From Carya illinoinensis (Eukaryota; Streptophyta; Magnoliopsida; Fagales; Juglandaceae): DNA of 64,000 nucleotides. The position numbers and the translations under genes are program-made. Positions 11,501 to 25,250 of this stretch are shown piece by piece. Within the stretch, counting starts at the first letter, position 1. Each line of letters starts with the position of its first letter. Where the stretch lies: contig NC_056759.1 in assembly GCF_018687715.1 (NCBI RefSeq), forward strand, positions 3,637,501 through 3,701,500, in the 5' to 3' direction. The notes beneath the pieces were generated by a model. That model did no database searches. It saw nothing but the letters and a program-made list of their open reading frames with translations, and had not been told where the DNA came from.

Positions 11501-14500
11501 TATCACTCTTTATAAGGTTTCAATGGGGCTCTAATTGTATAATTGACTAGTCCTTTTGGAGTATAAGCCATGTGGTAATTTGGGCATTCCATTGGAGCGT
11601 TACAAATGGTATTAGAACCTATCCCAACTAGAATTATGGGACTTGAGTTGCGCCAGCTACAACGGATAGGCCTGACAAGGATGTCGGGAATTTAAGAGAG
11701 GGAGATTGTGATACCCCATATGATAAGGATAAGGGTAGGTGGTGTATGAGATCCCACATTGCTTGGGAATGAGAAGTTCTTACTCTTTATAAGGTTCCAA
11801 TGGGGCTCTAATTGTATCATTGACCAGTCCTTTTTAAGTATAGGCCATGTGGTAATTTGGGCCTTCCATGGGGGTGTTACAGTATGCTTTGCATGAAAAC
11901 ATTGGATATGTATTACATAATATTTCTAATTATATTCATGCTTATTGCTACCTATCCAAAAAAAAAATATATATTTTTGCGTATTGCTGAGTGTTGTTGA
12001 TGATTGGTCTGTATATGAAGGGTATTGCAGTGATCAACTAACTGGAATGCCCTTGTATAGCCCCTGGGTTATGGAGGGACGTCTCCCAGGTTGTTGAACA
12101 ATGCATGACAAAACCTGTTTCCTTTATTCTATTCTGTGGTGATCTACCTTTATGAATTGATTCAAGATCTATTCCAACCCCTACACCAATCTCTAAGTAT
12201 CATGATATTTTAGTGGCTGTCCAGCAGTTTCAGATGAAAAAGGACTTGGATGCGTATCGTAACCATTTTCTGTTGTGGTTTCATCTATCATTTTGTTTAT
12301 TCATTCAAGTGCAAAGTATTTATTGATTCTGATGCTTCTGTTGGGGTCTAGGTGGAAAGGAGGGCGTTCTTGTGGTCTGGCAGCTAGATACAGGGAAGAA
12401 GAAATTTTTACCACGAATTGGATCTCCTCTTCTATATTATACAGATTCTCCAGATCCTACACTTTCCTCTGTAAGGAGAATATTTATGCACTGAACGTAG
12501 AATTCTTCTGTGTTGAAACAGATCTAGTTAATTTCACCGTTTTCACTGAAATGAGGGCCCTCTTCAGATATCTTGTGCAGATAATCAAATTCATATACTG
12601 AAAATGCCTTCAATGGAGATCTTGAACTCCATCTCAGGGATCAAGGTTTGTTGCAATGAGCCTGCATACTGTCTTCAAGCCTTAACTATCTAAATAAAAA
12701 ATGAGCATCCTATATCTAACTATATTTTCTGAAGTTTTATGTGATGGTAATTTAAGTTTCAAAATTTTTTTACCCAGTTTCCTTTCTTCCCAGCTTCCTC
12801 ATTCACTCCCAGGGATATACGAAGGTCTATATAGCGGGTTTGCATTTGATTACTCATCTGGATTGGTTGCCCTATGTACAGAGAACTATGGCATCCAATT
12901 CTATAGCTTGTTTAATGACCGTGGAATATATGAGGTGAGGTGTTTTAGCTTGATGGTTTGGTTAATTTATGTGTAATCTCCTACTTATGGTCAATTAGTT
13001 TTCTCTGTCCACAGTTTTGTGTTTACTTTTAAAAAGCTTTTTTGTTGTTTGAGTTTCAGCTTTAATTTCTGTGTAGTTGATATATGACATTTTCTCCTTG
13101 ATTTTATTTTTTTGCATTGGGTATTTGAAGGGAAAGAGATTGGAGCCCGGGGGAAAAGAAAATCGAGACATCTTTTATTTTTCTTTTAATTTTTTATCGA
13201 GCCATCTGTTTTCCTACTTTGTTAAAAAAATTATCTATATATATATTTTGTTTTATATTTGAACCCAATTGATATACTTGGTGAGGCCTTGCTATGTTCA
13301 CTGCTGCACTTCTGATTCGCATGGATGCACTCCATTTATTGGGCCTTGATAGAATCACATCGGTCCTATGTGGGGCCCATGTCGATGCACAAACACATTC
13401 AATTTATTCCATAAATTTCAGTGGATGCTCCCCTACTAGGTGGGGCGCATCATATACCAGTCCAACCCCTCTTTCTATTTTTCAGAAATCACAATCATTT
13501 GTATAAGAATGCTCCTGTTCATTTCAAGTGATAAATTGGGAGTTGATCTGCTCTAAAACTGATGCTTTGCAGGTTCAAGTCTGTGAAAGAAATCATCAAC
13601 CAGCTGATGAAATCACGGTATGGAGTTCCTTATTTGTAATTTTTTTTCATAATGAAATGTTATATATTTTAGGTCATACATATTTGTGGTTGATACATTC
13701 ACTGTTTTTTAACAATTTCATTCTAAATCATGGATTATTATTGTTACAGGTTGTAGTGACTTTTGTGGCTCTCTCCCAAGATGGATCTATGATGAGTACT
13801 GTTGAAGCTAAGCTTCCTGAAGAGGGAATAGGAGGTCTTGTTTGCCTTAAGTTTTGGGCATTGGGTTCAGAAAACAAAAAGTTCAGCTTGTCAACTGTCA
13901 TTTATGAACCTCATAGGTTTGGCCTTGACCTATTGATCTAGTAAACTTTAAAATTTTTTACCAGCTAATTATGCTTATCGAAAGCCTCTGGTGCTGTTTT
14001 CAAAATCGTTAGCTCCAAAGATAAAATCACACCATTTATCTTATGTGCTTTTTTTGTATGAAGCTGAATGTGTTCATTAAAATGTATCCCCTTTATGTAT
14101 ATATTGCATGGTAGAGATGAACATTGTGCCCTTGTTATATAGGGATGCTGGTATTTCTGCTGTTGCATTTCATCCTACCCGTAATGTGGCAGTTAGCTCA
14201 TCGTATGGTGGGGACTTCAAGGTAATCTTGGTTGAGTGGCAATATAAAAGTTGAAAATCCTCCTTCCTGTAACTTACAATTTCAATTTGATATTTCAGTT
14301 ATGGGTTTGCAATGACGAAATTCAGGAGAAAGGTCTGATGCTTCAGAATTCTGGTTGGGCATGCTTGGCTGTTGGGGCATACAAGTATGATCATGCACTT
14401 TATTTTGTAGCGCAATACATTTTTTGGTAGAGGCTGGTACTTTTATTTTCCTTTTTCCACAATAACATATTCAACATTTGATTATTAGATGTAAGTCTGC

Positions 14501-17500
14501 TTGTAGATGAGGGCTTGATCACAAACATCCAAAGATTGTTCATAATGATTTTAAGATCCCCACCTCAATATGACAATATCCCTCGCCATCACCATCAACG
14601 GCATACCCTATAACCTACATGACTTTCTCAGTGGTTGATCATTGCTAATGTCCAACCTAAATTCACCAGAAAACATTTACCATCTTGTTGTAATTCCCAT
14701 TGATAAGCCCATTATCAAACCCATAGCGACCGCAAACTCACAAGAATCAGATCAAATTCCTACCAATGAGATTGGCCGCTAGCACCCTTCACAACCTTTC
14801 TACTCATGGAACCAGTTCCTATTGCCCACCCATACCCACATCTCTGTCTTTATTCATGTCCATTTAGCTTTCCTGATAGATTGGTAATGAAACCTTGATT
14901 AGTCATGCCCCTCATAAGGTTCTGGCTATTGTTCAGATTTAAAGTTTTTTTGTTCTTTGAACAGGGTGTAAGGCTGCTAAATTGCCTTTCTTTTCTGCTT
15001 TTTGAATAGTTGATACTGTGAGATTGATATTCTTGATTGTGTTGAATGGCAGAACAAAATGATTTCTAATTGGCTAATGCAGTATAATCTGATGATAGAA
15101 GCTGTTAATTCCTGTCTGTGTGATAGATTTTTGTTCCTAATGCAGAAAAAAGCCAATGACAGCTGCTGCATTTTCTTGTGATGGTTCTGTCCTGGCTGTT
15201 GCGGCAGAAACTGTCATCACCTTGTGGGATCCTAACAAGAATGTCCTTGTTGCTGTGATTGGAGAGACTCTCACGGTGATTTGTTAAAATCCTGCTATCT
15301 TTGCTATGCTTCTTGGATTTTTAAAGAAGCCTGAGCCTTCACAAAACTGACCTTAAATGCATTTTGTCAACCCGATTACTGTCTTCCATCCATGGAAAAT
15401 CCTGCACCTACTTGTAGCTCATAGTTTATTATGATGACTGTTATAAGGTGCACGGGACCGGGGTTTACTCTGCAGGGGTGGATCCAAAGGGCCGGCCCTG
15501 CCTTGGAGAGGTTCCACGGCATTAAAAAAATAATAATAAATAAATAAATATTTAAAAAAAAAAAAAGAAGAAGAAGAAGAAGAAAGAAAGAATGATTGCC
15601 ATAAGACCTAAAAAAGTGGAGCATATCTCAATTTAGGTTCATAGTTTGAGTTCCTTCAATAATTTAATGTTGATTATTGTTCAGAGTTGGTTGCATCAAT
15701 TTTTTGTTGCCAACCCAAAATAGATTATATAAAAGATCAATCCCAGGAACAGGCTGATCCATTTGAGGCATCTCTGGCTGATTCTGTATCTATCATTAAA
15801 CTTTTTTTCAATATTATTCTTTACAGCCAATCGTTACACTGTCCTTTGCTGGAAATTCAGAGTATCTTGTTTCCGTGTCCCGAGGTTCAAAGCCGCAGCT
15901 CTCTATATGGAGCATGTCAAAGTTGTCGCTATCTTGGTCATACAAGCTTCACATTGAAGGTTTGGAGATCCTCATTTCTTTCATGCCAAGAGCAGTTTCT
16001 TAGTATGCTTTTCCATTTGATTTAAAAATATTTGTAATCTAACATTCTCATCCAACACTCATGTATTAAATTTAGATACTTAAAAGTCATCTCAGAATAA
16101 ACAGTTGAGATGTAGTTTGTGTAGTCATGCCTCTTTCTGATGTGGAACATAGAAAAAGGAAAGGAAAGATTGGGTTATTTTCTATTCATGATATTTTTAT
16201 TGCTCAAACTGTTCTTATTGGTGAATTGGGTAATTGTATAGTTTAAGATGGTATCTTTATCAGGTTAACGGTGCCATGTATGTTTTATGCAGCTGTAGCA
16301 TGTGCAGTAAACCTATCATCTTTTGCTGTTCTTGCTCTTCTTCCTGAATCATCTATATGTATGGAGTCTGAACCATCGTTTCAAGGAAGAGATGGGATAA
16401 TCTTAGTGTTCAATGCAATGGATCCTGTTCCTGTTTCTACCTGGTCTGTAAAGAAGGTATGATTTGTTTCCAGCTCTTTCCTTTTTTTTTTCTTTTTTTT
16501 TTTTTGAAGTTTAAGTCTCATTGGCTGTTCTCAATCTGGTAATATCTAGTCACAAACAAGCATAATAAGTTAAAAGAAAATTACATTTTACCCCCTCAAA
16601 CTGCCATTCATTTTGCAATGTGACCTCAAAACTTCCAACATGACAACTTTGGTAGTTTGGTAGTCATATTACAAAAGAACTGGTGGTTTGAAGGGCTAAA
16701 AAGTAACTTTTCTTCAATAATTATTATTATTTGGTTATACGTAGGCTTCCTTAAACTTCCTTAAAGTTATTTTAACCCAGTTATATGAGCCAAGAATAAG
16801 TCAGGTTACAAGTGACGTTTTTTTGAAATACAATTAGAATGAGTTTTGGTTGCAACGAAGAGGACGCTAGAGATCTTAAATAATTAAAAAGAACATTGTG
16901 AGATAAGTTATTACTTATAAAAAAAAACATTATGAGACAAAAGTAATTGAAGACTAACAAAAGAATGAAATAAGAAAAGGCTAATTCTTTAATAATATTT
17001 TGAAATGTATTGTATTAAAAAAAAAATACATAAAGATTGTTATTTTTATTGATACTTTTTTTGCATTTTTATAAACAGAAAGGTAATTGGCATCCTTAAT
17101 ACTTTGTTACATCATAATTTACCTCATTCCTAATCCGCTGGAGCAGGATGACAATTTATTCTGGCACCGTATTCTTCTTTTTTGCAGGCCAAGGGAGGTG
17201 GGGTTGCATTTCTTCAAGGTTATACTTCTTCCTTGAAACAGAATAATTCAGATGGAAATGCACAGCAAGAATTGCTTGTGTATATAAACAGTGATCGTGA
17301 GTACATTCTCTTTGACCCATATGGCAATGAAGCAAATGAACTTGGCATGTCCCAGCAGGATGGTCTAGTTGAGTTTGAAGAGACAGGTCGGGCTTCCTTT
17401 ACTAAAACCTTACTATTTTAATTCAGATTACGTGATATCCAGTTTCTATAGATGCAAACGTCTAGTGTTCCCTGTGTGCTTGGAAACTCAAGCAAATTGT

Positions 17501-18119
17501 ATTTTAAGTTCACGACACTGTTGATTTTCTCAGCATACATGTGGACTGGATGTTTTACTTCTACGATGACATGTCAATGTTCTATAAACCATTATTGCAT
17601 TATCGTGAAATTGTTGGATGCTAGATTTCACACTGGTATGCTGGCGGCATACCAGTGTGCATTAAAAAATATAGTTGCTGCAATACTCACAATTATGTCT
17701 TTATTTTAAGCAAAACCTGAGCTTGAAACTCCTGGAATACTAGCTAGTTTATTCTGTCATAAAATAGTAGTGTTATTTTTGCTTTTGTAGCAACGGGAAA
17801 ATAGTTGGGTTTTTATAACTCATTCTTTGTTAAATCCCTATAGTGATGTAATATACAGCATAGCTTTTATTTTTGTATATATTTATAACTTTGCTCATAT
17901 ATTTTCATAACAGAGAAATTCGGATACGCATCAATTTATGGGGAGTTACCGAAGTTAAACTTAACAAGAAACCAGACTTCGTTGGTCCCATCTGTTCCAT
18001 CGGAGAGGCCTTGGGAGAGCATATTCAGCGGTTCATCACATAATCTTCCACCCCTCACCAAAGTGTGTTCAGCATTTTTGGAATCATTAATGGAAAAGCG
18101 GACTGCGGTTGTTGAGTGA
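8502..18119 (+). CDS. WDR75: WDR75/UTP17 homologue, WD40 nucleolar protein (16 exons, 813 aa)
   Basis: This is the WD40 protein of the t-UTP/UtpA part of the small-subunit processome, acting in the nucleolus in pre-rRNA transcription and early 18S processing (known for yeast Utp17/Nan1 and human WDR75). Exons: 8502-8621, 8700-8885, 10147-10326, 10864-11272, 12352-12470, 12568-12645, 12794-12934, 13573-13617, 13750-13916, 14143-14221, 14299-14384, 15146-15275, 15827-15959, 16293-16456, 17188-17386, 17914-18119. All boundaries are GT-AG and all phases join, giving 813 aa, close to the human length. WD-like blocks include LEGHTAPVTSV, LTVLAFHPSKRIVAAGDVTG, WHWHSAEVNVLFFSSDGAYL, GISAVAFHPTRNVAVSSSYG and MTAAAFSCDGSVLAVAAE. 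The weakest junction is the donor GTGCCA after exon 3; the joined reading there is consistent with plant homologues. Introns carry TRIM elements. I judge the gene intact. Confidence 0.93.
9598..9829 (+). mobile_element. TRIM relic (internal end plus 3' LTR) in WDR75 intron 2
   Basis: The sequence resembles the internal 3' end and LTR of the intact TRIM in intron 4: cttgagctgtgcc, a polypurine tract gtgagggagat, then TGTAACACC... with gaggatggtgaatgaggtcc and ctccaattgtaattttta. The left LTR and primer site are not recognisable. Confidence 0.6.
11430..11881 (+). mobile_element. Complete TRIM retrotransposon in WDR75 intron 4
   Basis: Two direct repeats of 175 bases (11430-11604 and 11707-11881) both start TGTGATACCCCATATGATAA and end GTTACA. 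Between them are only 102 bases. Right after the left repeat is tggtattagaac (11607-11618), a near match to the initiator-Met tRNA primer site TGGTATCAGAGC. A purine tract aagagagggagat directly precedes the right repeat. The element is flanked by the 5-base duplication GTATG (11425-11429 and 11882-11886). With no coding space it must have been moved by enzymes of another element. It does not carry the 5S-like LTR of Cassandra TRIMs. Confidence 0.9.
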
Positions 18120-19720
18120 CTACCTCCGGTTCAGCTCTTCTGAGGATAAGATATGGTGGAAACGGTACTTAATTGATTTGATCACTCTCTTTACCTCCAC
18201 CACAAATAGAGAATATGATGCAGTCCGGGGAGAATACTTCAAAGATAATGAAGCGGCTCAGTTGATACAGTGACACGGTGCGGGTCAACAGCTTTATGCA
18301 TTAAGGTAAATGCTCCTGAGAAGAATGTCAAATTGATGAATGCTTAGGTTTTTAGGCATTCAAAAACTGTAACCTTCTATGTAACGTTGATCCCAAATTT
18401 AAGATTCTCGGTGTTTGTTCCATAATTTAGGAGGGTGAATGGGGAGAGACGGCATATTCTGTCAGTCATACTGAAGACGGCTGAGTTTTATTGGCTCAGA
18501 AAATTTTGTGATTGTGGGAGAGTGAATCTCTGAAAATATTGTGAATTTTTTTCTTTTTTCGGTTAAAGGTAAATTTTCATTGTGATTTACTTATAAAAAA
18601 GAAAACGTTGAATTGTAAATGAGCTTGGAGTCGAGACTCAAGAATAAGAGCTTGTAGGGTATGCGACGGTGGAGGAAAGAAAGATCATTTCATATATTGT
18701 CATCTAAAAAATTACGTTTGCAAGAAAATAATAATGAAAGGATAAATAACGAACTCTTTTGGTTCACGGGTGCTGGTCATGTTGCTCTGTAATACACGGC
18801 AAAGGAGTGTTATGCCAAGCAAGTAGCTAGATAGTTGGTTCGCCTATTTCCCTCTATAATCAACAATAATTCCCACTTGAAACGGTGTTCAAGATAATTT
18901 CGTATTATGTTGTACGCATGTCACTAGGCATCGAGGAAGATGTGACAAATAATATATAGCATAGAACATGTACTATTTAGATATTTGATGAAGGAAAATG
19001 ATAGGTACACCTACAAAATGTACAAAAAGAAAGAATACACCGAATGTCGGGAGTAGCACTCCCCTTTGGTGAATCGGCTGTACTAGCACTAGGAGACATG
19101 CACTATCCAACCCGTGGGTAGGGATCAGAGACCAAAGGTTCAAGATCATAGACTAAATTGGATCATGATTCATGACAAACCTATATGGGTCGGTGTAATG
19201 TGAGAATAATTTTGTATCATATATATATATATATATATATACATATATAGGGTAGCTAGCTGTTAACCAATGCGCAGTAAATCAAGTTAATGCATGCATG
19301 GCTTCATGTTCAAATAGTACCCAGCTTGTGATTCACAGAAAAACTAGTTTTAATTCTCTCTATATGGCACATGATTGTACAGTTTTCTCATTATATGTTG
19401 CATATTTTAATTTCTAACTGTAGTAGATAGTATATGTCATCGTAATTATTATGGAAGATGGTGAATTGTTAGCATCTCTACTATTTATTGCTTGGTTCGT
19501 GTTGTTTCTCTGTCAAAATGGTATGCCTACCTCATGAATGTATATTATACATAGCATTTGATGCTTTGATCAAGATCAGATGGTTGGTATAGACACACTA
19601 CATTCTTTACGTCCAGTTTAAATACAAAAACTATAATAAGAATCTATTTTTTATGAAAATTATATGACTTCGGCCAAAAAAAAAAAAACCATTTATGCAT
19701 GCATGCCCACTTGTTAATAA

Positions 19721-19923
19721 GGTGCTGTTTGGATTGTAAGATGAGATTAGATGAGTTAAAATGAAAGTTAAATAAAATATTGTTAGAATATTATTTTTTA
19801 ATATTATTATTGTTTTGAGATTTGAAAAAGTTGAATTGTTTATTATATTTTGTATGAAAATTTGAAAAAATTATAATGATTATATGAGATGAGATGTAAC
19901 ACTCTCACCATCCAAACAGGACC
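19721..19923. mobile_element. Tourist/PIF-Harbinger-like MITE, 203 bp
   Basis: The left end GGTGCTGTTTGGATTGTAAG and the reverse complement of the right end (GGTCCTGTTTGGATGGTGAG) form terminal inverted repeats, with one mismatch in the first 14 bases. The 3-base TAA lies on both sides (19718-19720, 19924-19926), as in PIF/Harbinger insertions. The interior is AT-rich and without an ORF. Related copies are at 7605-7900 and possibly 24926-25250. Confidence 0.8.
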
Positions 19924-20596
19924 TAAGTTAGCCCGTCATTATATATATATGAAGTTGGTATCGAGACGAGACTACATACTTGGCCCTTTAATTTTTAGTA
20001 CTATTACACCTTAGTATAAATAATTGAAACCCCTTAAACATCTTTATTAATTAAGCTTTGACTTAGCTATATGTTAAGGAATTATTAAGTAAACTAATTG
20101 ATCACAAAAATAAATTATATAGGGAAGCAGGCATGCTTTATGATCTGCTCACCAAAACCCTCATATCTAATCTTATAAAAATTGAACTTGTCCAAGTATT
20201 GGGATTAAGCTAATTATTTTAGGAAAATACTTTTAACTACAAAGAGATTACACAGAAATAAATCTACAAATTGATGTAGCTTAATACGGTATGTTAGATT
20301 GTAAAGTTACTCTTATTATAAAGTAGATTTAATGGATTCTATGAAGTCACGTCAATTTATAAGTTTACTTTATATAATCTTTGTATCTATAACATTTCTC
20401 ATTATTTGATACCTAATTATCTGTATAGTTTATTGTTGGACGTTGCACCACCCATCCTCGATGTCTTTTAAGTTAAAAACAATCTTCAATTGGTATACCC
20501 AAAAACAAAAACTTAAAGTGACATCTGATTCATTAGAACCAAAAAATGGTTAGATTCTCCTATATATACATATATATATTTATATATATAATTCCT

Positions 20597-20714
20597 AAAC
20601 AAATATTTGTCTCTAGGTTATCGGCTTGAGTCAACTAACACGCACATATAAACATAAACAAATATTTGTCTCTAGGTTATCGGCTTGAGTCAACTAACAC
20701 GCACATATAAACAT
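20597..20714. repeat. 59-bp tandem duplication
   Basis: The unit aaacaaatatttgtctctag...cacatataaacat occurs twice head to tail with no difference I can see. It lies in AT-rich intergenic DNA with no gene nearby. Confidence 0.9.
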
Positions 20715-21251
20715 ATATAAATATATATATATATATATTATATGTACCCTCAGCCTCAGGATAGTAATATAAGTTGGTGGCATGCACAATAGCCATCCAA
20801 AAGAAAAGTCTTACCTGTTCATCAACTGCCACTTATTAATTATTTTCTCAATTAAGGCATCATTAAATATATAAATATAAATATATATAATTGTATATGT
20901 GGCAAGAAATCTTTGCCTGTAATGGGTGTGAGAATGCATTAATTTCAGTATGTGTTAAGAGGCTTAGAGCCACATGTTTATTAATAGAGGCAAGTAGTAC
21001 TCAATTATCTTGTTGGTTGAGAAAGCCTTGTCAGCATCCATCCAGGTCACGTGCCAGCTGTTGCTTTGCCCACTTGCCCCCATCTCCCATACACAATTCA
21101 TTTGTATTTTTTAATCTGTCATCAAATGATTAATAAATAATTAAAAAAATAACAAATGATTTGACGATGCATCAAAAGATGATGACATGGTGATAGTTGA
21201 AGAGTTGACGAATATCATTTCCCTTTAATTATAAGTACATAAAATGTATGA

Positions 21252-24130
21252 TTACATGTCAACAAAAGTGACAAATACATTTTCATCAAGTTCCAGATCT
21301 CCAACTGATCTAATAACTCTCTGTTCACGCGAGTCATGTGGAGAGGAGAAGGAACTGTCACATTCAGATTCTAGATCCTCAAATCCCCAGAACACCACCG
21401 GTTCTTCTTCCTCCTGCATCTTCCACCTCTCTTTGTCCACCTCTCCGTCCTCCATTACCTCCATTACCTGCCCATTTGGATAAACATCACAAACATGGAA
21501 TTTGATAAATATATTACGATCCCTAAGGATAATATAATGAGGATTCAAAATGTTAATGGAGCTGCACATATTCAATACTAATTATTGCATGCAAAGCCAT
21601 TAAAAGAAATATGTGGCCCACAAGCGCAACACTTTTTTATGTTTCTTTCAGCACTTTGTTGGTGAATGGACGTCCCGCATTTATTCTGGTACTTGGCCTG
21701 TTTTATTGCATCTGACACGATGCTCACAACATGTTGATATGAATGTATTTTGGGCTGTAGCTGTAAAGATCTAGAAATGGTCGTGACTTCCACAGCAGTT
21801 GCTATGATTAATCAGAAATTGCATTCTTTCAAACATATAATGGCAACAACATTTAGGGAAATCACCATTTTAAGTTGATATAATTTATATCAAAACCATC
21901 TGTTTCAATAATGAGCCAAAACAAGACCCACCTTCACAATCATATGTACATTAAATTATCCTAGTCCTCACATGGGTGTGCAATGTATTGTCTGTAACTC
22001 TATTTTAGGTCTTAGCATATAGATTTAGGTTAGGTAGGATGGAACATCTAATGAATAATTGAGATTGTACTAAGAAAACCATTTAGATTGGAAAAGAACT
22101 GCAATATTAAAAAAAAAAGGAAGACTAAGTTCCGCATTTGTCCTGGGTAGTGAAAAGGATGTGCATAGAGTCATCATAGGAAAAACACCACAATTTGATA
22201 GGTGAAAGCTGAATATAATAATATTAGCTTGAGGCATTTTATGATATTAATGTGTAATCGCTTGGCCAGTCAACTTAACTAAAAGGTCATTATTTGATCC
22301 ATGAACACGATACAAAGTATGACATAAGGATCCTCTATTAAGAAATAGTTTCAGTGAGAATTTTGGGGCACTGTTGATGTAAACGACCCAATGAAAAGGA
22401 ATATATCACACATCTAAGACTATCTGTCAGAAGACTCAACCTCACAAGCTTATACTAATATCTGAGAAAGCAAAAAATAAATTAAGTAAATTTGGTCTTT
22501 TTCGAAGGTTATTATCATCATTGCAGTGGTACTGCAATTTTATTTGAAAAAAAGAAAAGAAAAGAAAAAGATGTCTTATCTGAGAGTGAAACCAATTCTT
22601 TGAGCACCCAAATACCTTAATAGTATGTGGTAATTAATCAAGGAAGAGCATAGTTAGCTACCTCACTCATAGTGGGGCGCCACATTGAAGATGAGCGGAT
22701 GCAAAGTGAGGCTGCAAAGGCTAGCCTTTTCAACTGCGTTACATCATAGGCCCCTCCAAGCCTTGGATCTATCAACTTTTCAGTCTCTCCTTGGTTGAGA
22801 ATTGGTTTGGCCTATTGAAATTACAGATACGAATCAAAAAGTGAAGAAAAATTAACATCAACTCAATATTAAATCTCTCTACTTAGTCTTAAGTCACTGA
22901 CAAATTTTAAAAAGGTTTGCTAGCTGTTATTACCCAGCCGTGCAAGCTTTGGTGAGAGCCATCCACCGGTTTTCTGCCTGAGATTATCTCCAAAAGAAGA
23001 ACTCCAAAAGCAAACACATCCGTTTTCTCATCCACAATCCCATGCAAATAATACTCAGGAGCTAAGTGCCTGCACCAAAAACATAACATTATGCAGGTAA
23101 AATCATATACAGCAAGTGCCGACTCAATGATCAGTTTGCCAAAGTTTTGTCTGGTGTACCCAAATGTCCCTTCTATTGGACCAATTGAATGGTGAGACCA
23201 TTGAGATGGAAGCCATTTTGCTAGTCCAAAATCAGATATCTGCAACATAGAAGAAAGCACTATTCACTAACATCGAAAACAGAAGGATGGAGGGCAAAAA
23301 CATAGTACAAAATGCATATATACCTGTGGTTCAAAATCTGCAGTTAATAAAACGTTGGAGGCCTTGATGTCCCGGTGAATTATTCTTCTTTGGCAGCCCT
23401 TGTGCAAGTAATGAAGCCCCCTACCCGTCCCAATGGCTATCTTATGCCTTGTTTTCCAATCTAACGGCTGCAAATTCGTGTCTACAACAAGGATTTCAAA
23501 ACTAACCATCAAAAAAGAAAGAAAAAAATAAAAGAAAATGTTTTCTTGAGGCAATCATACCATGTAGAAGAGCAGCAACTGAGCCTTTTGAGGAGAAGCG
23601 GAAAATGAGGTAAAGCCCATTGTCGATACAACAGCCTAAGAGAGAGAGTACATTTGGGTGGCGCGCATGACCAATGGTTCCTATCTCTGTCAAGAACTCC
23701 TTCTCTTTTCTCTCATCAGAAGAAGCTTTTGTCAGCCTCTTCACTGCAATTTCTTCACCGTCTCCCAGAGTTCCTCTGTATACCTCTGCATAGCCTCCTC
23801 GGCCAACTAAATTCTCTGACGCGCGCATGACAAAACACGAATTTCAAGTAAAAAAGCCAAACAAATAAAATGGTAACGAGCTATGATGTTGCTTTTCCAA
23901 AAGACTACGAAGCAAAAACCTGGGCTAAAACCATTGGTGGCGTCGAAGATTTCTCCATAGGAGAAGCATTTCCAAGTAGGTCTCTGATGAGGTTCTGGCA
24001 CTGCAGCATTCCTGAAGATATCTTTGGTATGTTCTAGGATAGAGCCATCTGGGTTTGGAATTTCCCCCTCAAAATTGCGTCGTTTCAAAGAGAAGAGCCG
24101 CTTCAAGCTGTTGGTCCGAATATATTTCAT
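21252..24130 (-). CDS. Receptor-like cytosolic kinase, RLCK-VI family (7 exons, 401 aa)
   Basis: Exons on the minus strand: 24130-23920, 23815-23561, 23481-23324, 23239-23160, 23069-22934, 22811-22662 and 21467-21252. All introns are GT-AG, phases join exactly and the total is 402 codons with TAA. The N-terminus ([18 protein letters not shown]) and [18 protein letters not shown] are typical of RLCK-VI kinases such as the ROP-binding RBK group. The kinase domain (about residues 75-335) is complete: glycine loop [12 protein letters not shown], lysine in [55 protein letters not shown] and [16 protein letters not shown]. It has no signal peptide or membrane segment, so it should be cytosolic, possibly at the plasma membrane with ROP GTPases (inference from the family). 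The acidic tail ([20 protein letters not shown]) is separated by a 1.2-kb intron. I cannot say which Arabidopsis member it matches; it looks active. Confidence 0.92.
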
Positions 24131-24925
24131 CGCGCTAAAACTCTCGAGTCCGAACTATGTTTCATGGGAAAGACAACGTTATCTCCAGCTGAAACAGGAT
24201 AGAAACTAGAAACAAAATCCTGTGAGGCAAACAGACATAAACTCGAGAGGAAGAGTCAGGTAGCAGAGTCAAAGGATTTTCGTGATGTCATTGGTACATG
24301 GTGTTTTTTGGTGTGTTAGAGAGGAGCGAAAGCTGCGTTTGTGGATAGGATGGGGAATTGCACAGGTGACAGGGGTAAGGATCGGTTGGAGGCACTTTAA
24401 ATGCTTTTTTCCTCCAAGCAAATGACATATAATATTTAAGGATTTTTTGGTTGATGAAATGAGATGTTTTAATTCATACAATATGTACTACTTCTCAATT
24501 ATTATTATTATTTAGTAGTAAACTCTTATAATATCTCTTTATTAATTTTTTTTTTCAAAAAAATTTTATTTAAAAAACAAAATGAAATGCCTTGGCATGG
24601 GTGGTCGACCACCCAAAGACATTTAAAAAAACCACTCCACCAACCATCGCAACTGCCACAGGCGGTCGCTCCACCTTCTATATGTGGCTCTGGCCACCCA
24701 CGTAATAGGTCATGTGGACAACCCTCATCATGGTCATTATAATGGTTTGGTTTATTTTTAAAAACTTTTAAATTTAAAAAATAATTATAAGGGCTTTTAA
24801 AGAAGAAAAGAAAAATTGTAGAATTTGGATATAATTATATTTCTCATTGATGTCAAAGATGGAAGAAAGATAATTGGCTCCTGCAATACTGATCTGGTGG
24901 GGGTGAAAAGATAGTGGTAAAATAA

Positions 24926-25250
24926 CATCTCGTTTGGTTGTTAGACTCAACTGAAATTAGCTTAATTCAGTCTAATTCTGAGATTATCCAACTCTCAAAT
25001 TACTAAATTCATTTCAACTCAAATTTTTTTTACACGTGAGGTCTACGATCTCTTTTCAACTCAATACTTTTTTATACATGTGACTCATAATTTTTTTCAA
25101 CTTTTCATAATTAATATCTCTAAAATTATCTTAACATCCAAATACATCTTAGGTAGGCTCCATATAACTTACTCCATTAACTCAACTCACTACTATTCAT
25201 AAATAACTTAACTCAACTCATCTTAATTCAACATCTAAATGCAGCCTAAA
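24926..25250. mobile_element. Probable MITE
   Basis: The left part (cgtttggttgttagactcaact) and the reverse complement of the right part (catttagatgttgaattaag) are imperfect inverted repeats. The interior is rich in caactca motifs and has no ORF. The ends are degraded and no clear target duplication is visible. Confidence 0.45.

Larger units (their letters stand above)
18120..21251. other. Intergenic, convergent WDR75 / RLCK genes
   Basis: No gene is seen. The region contains the WDR75 3' UTR, an (AT)n run near 19219-19241, a complete MITE (19721-19923), a 59-bp tandem duplication (20597-20714) and further AT-rich stretches. The 3' UTR of the minus-strand kinase gene probably lies just below 21252. 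Confidence 0.6.

Noticed and set aside
11430..11881. Cassandra-type element carrying 5S rDNA promoter motifs
   Set aside because: The LTRs lack the conserved 5S-like sequence. It is a TRIM of another family.
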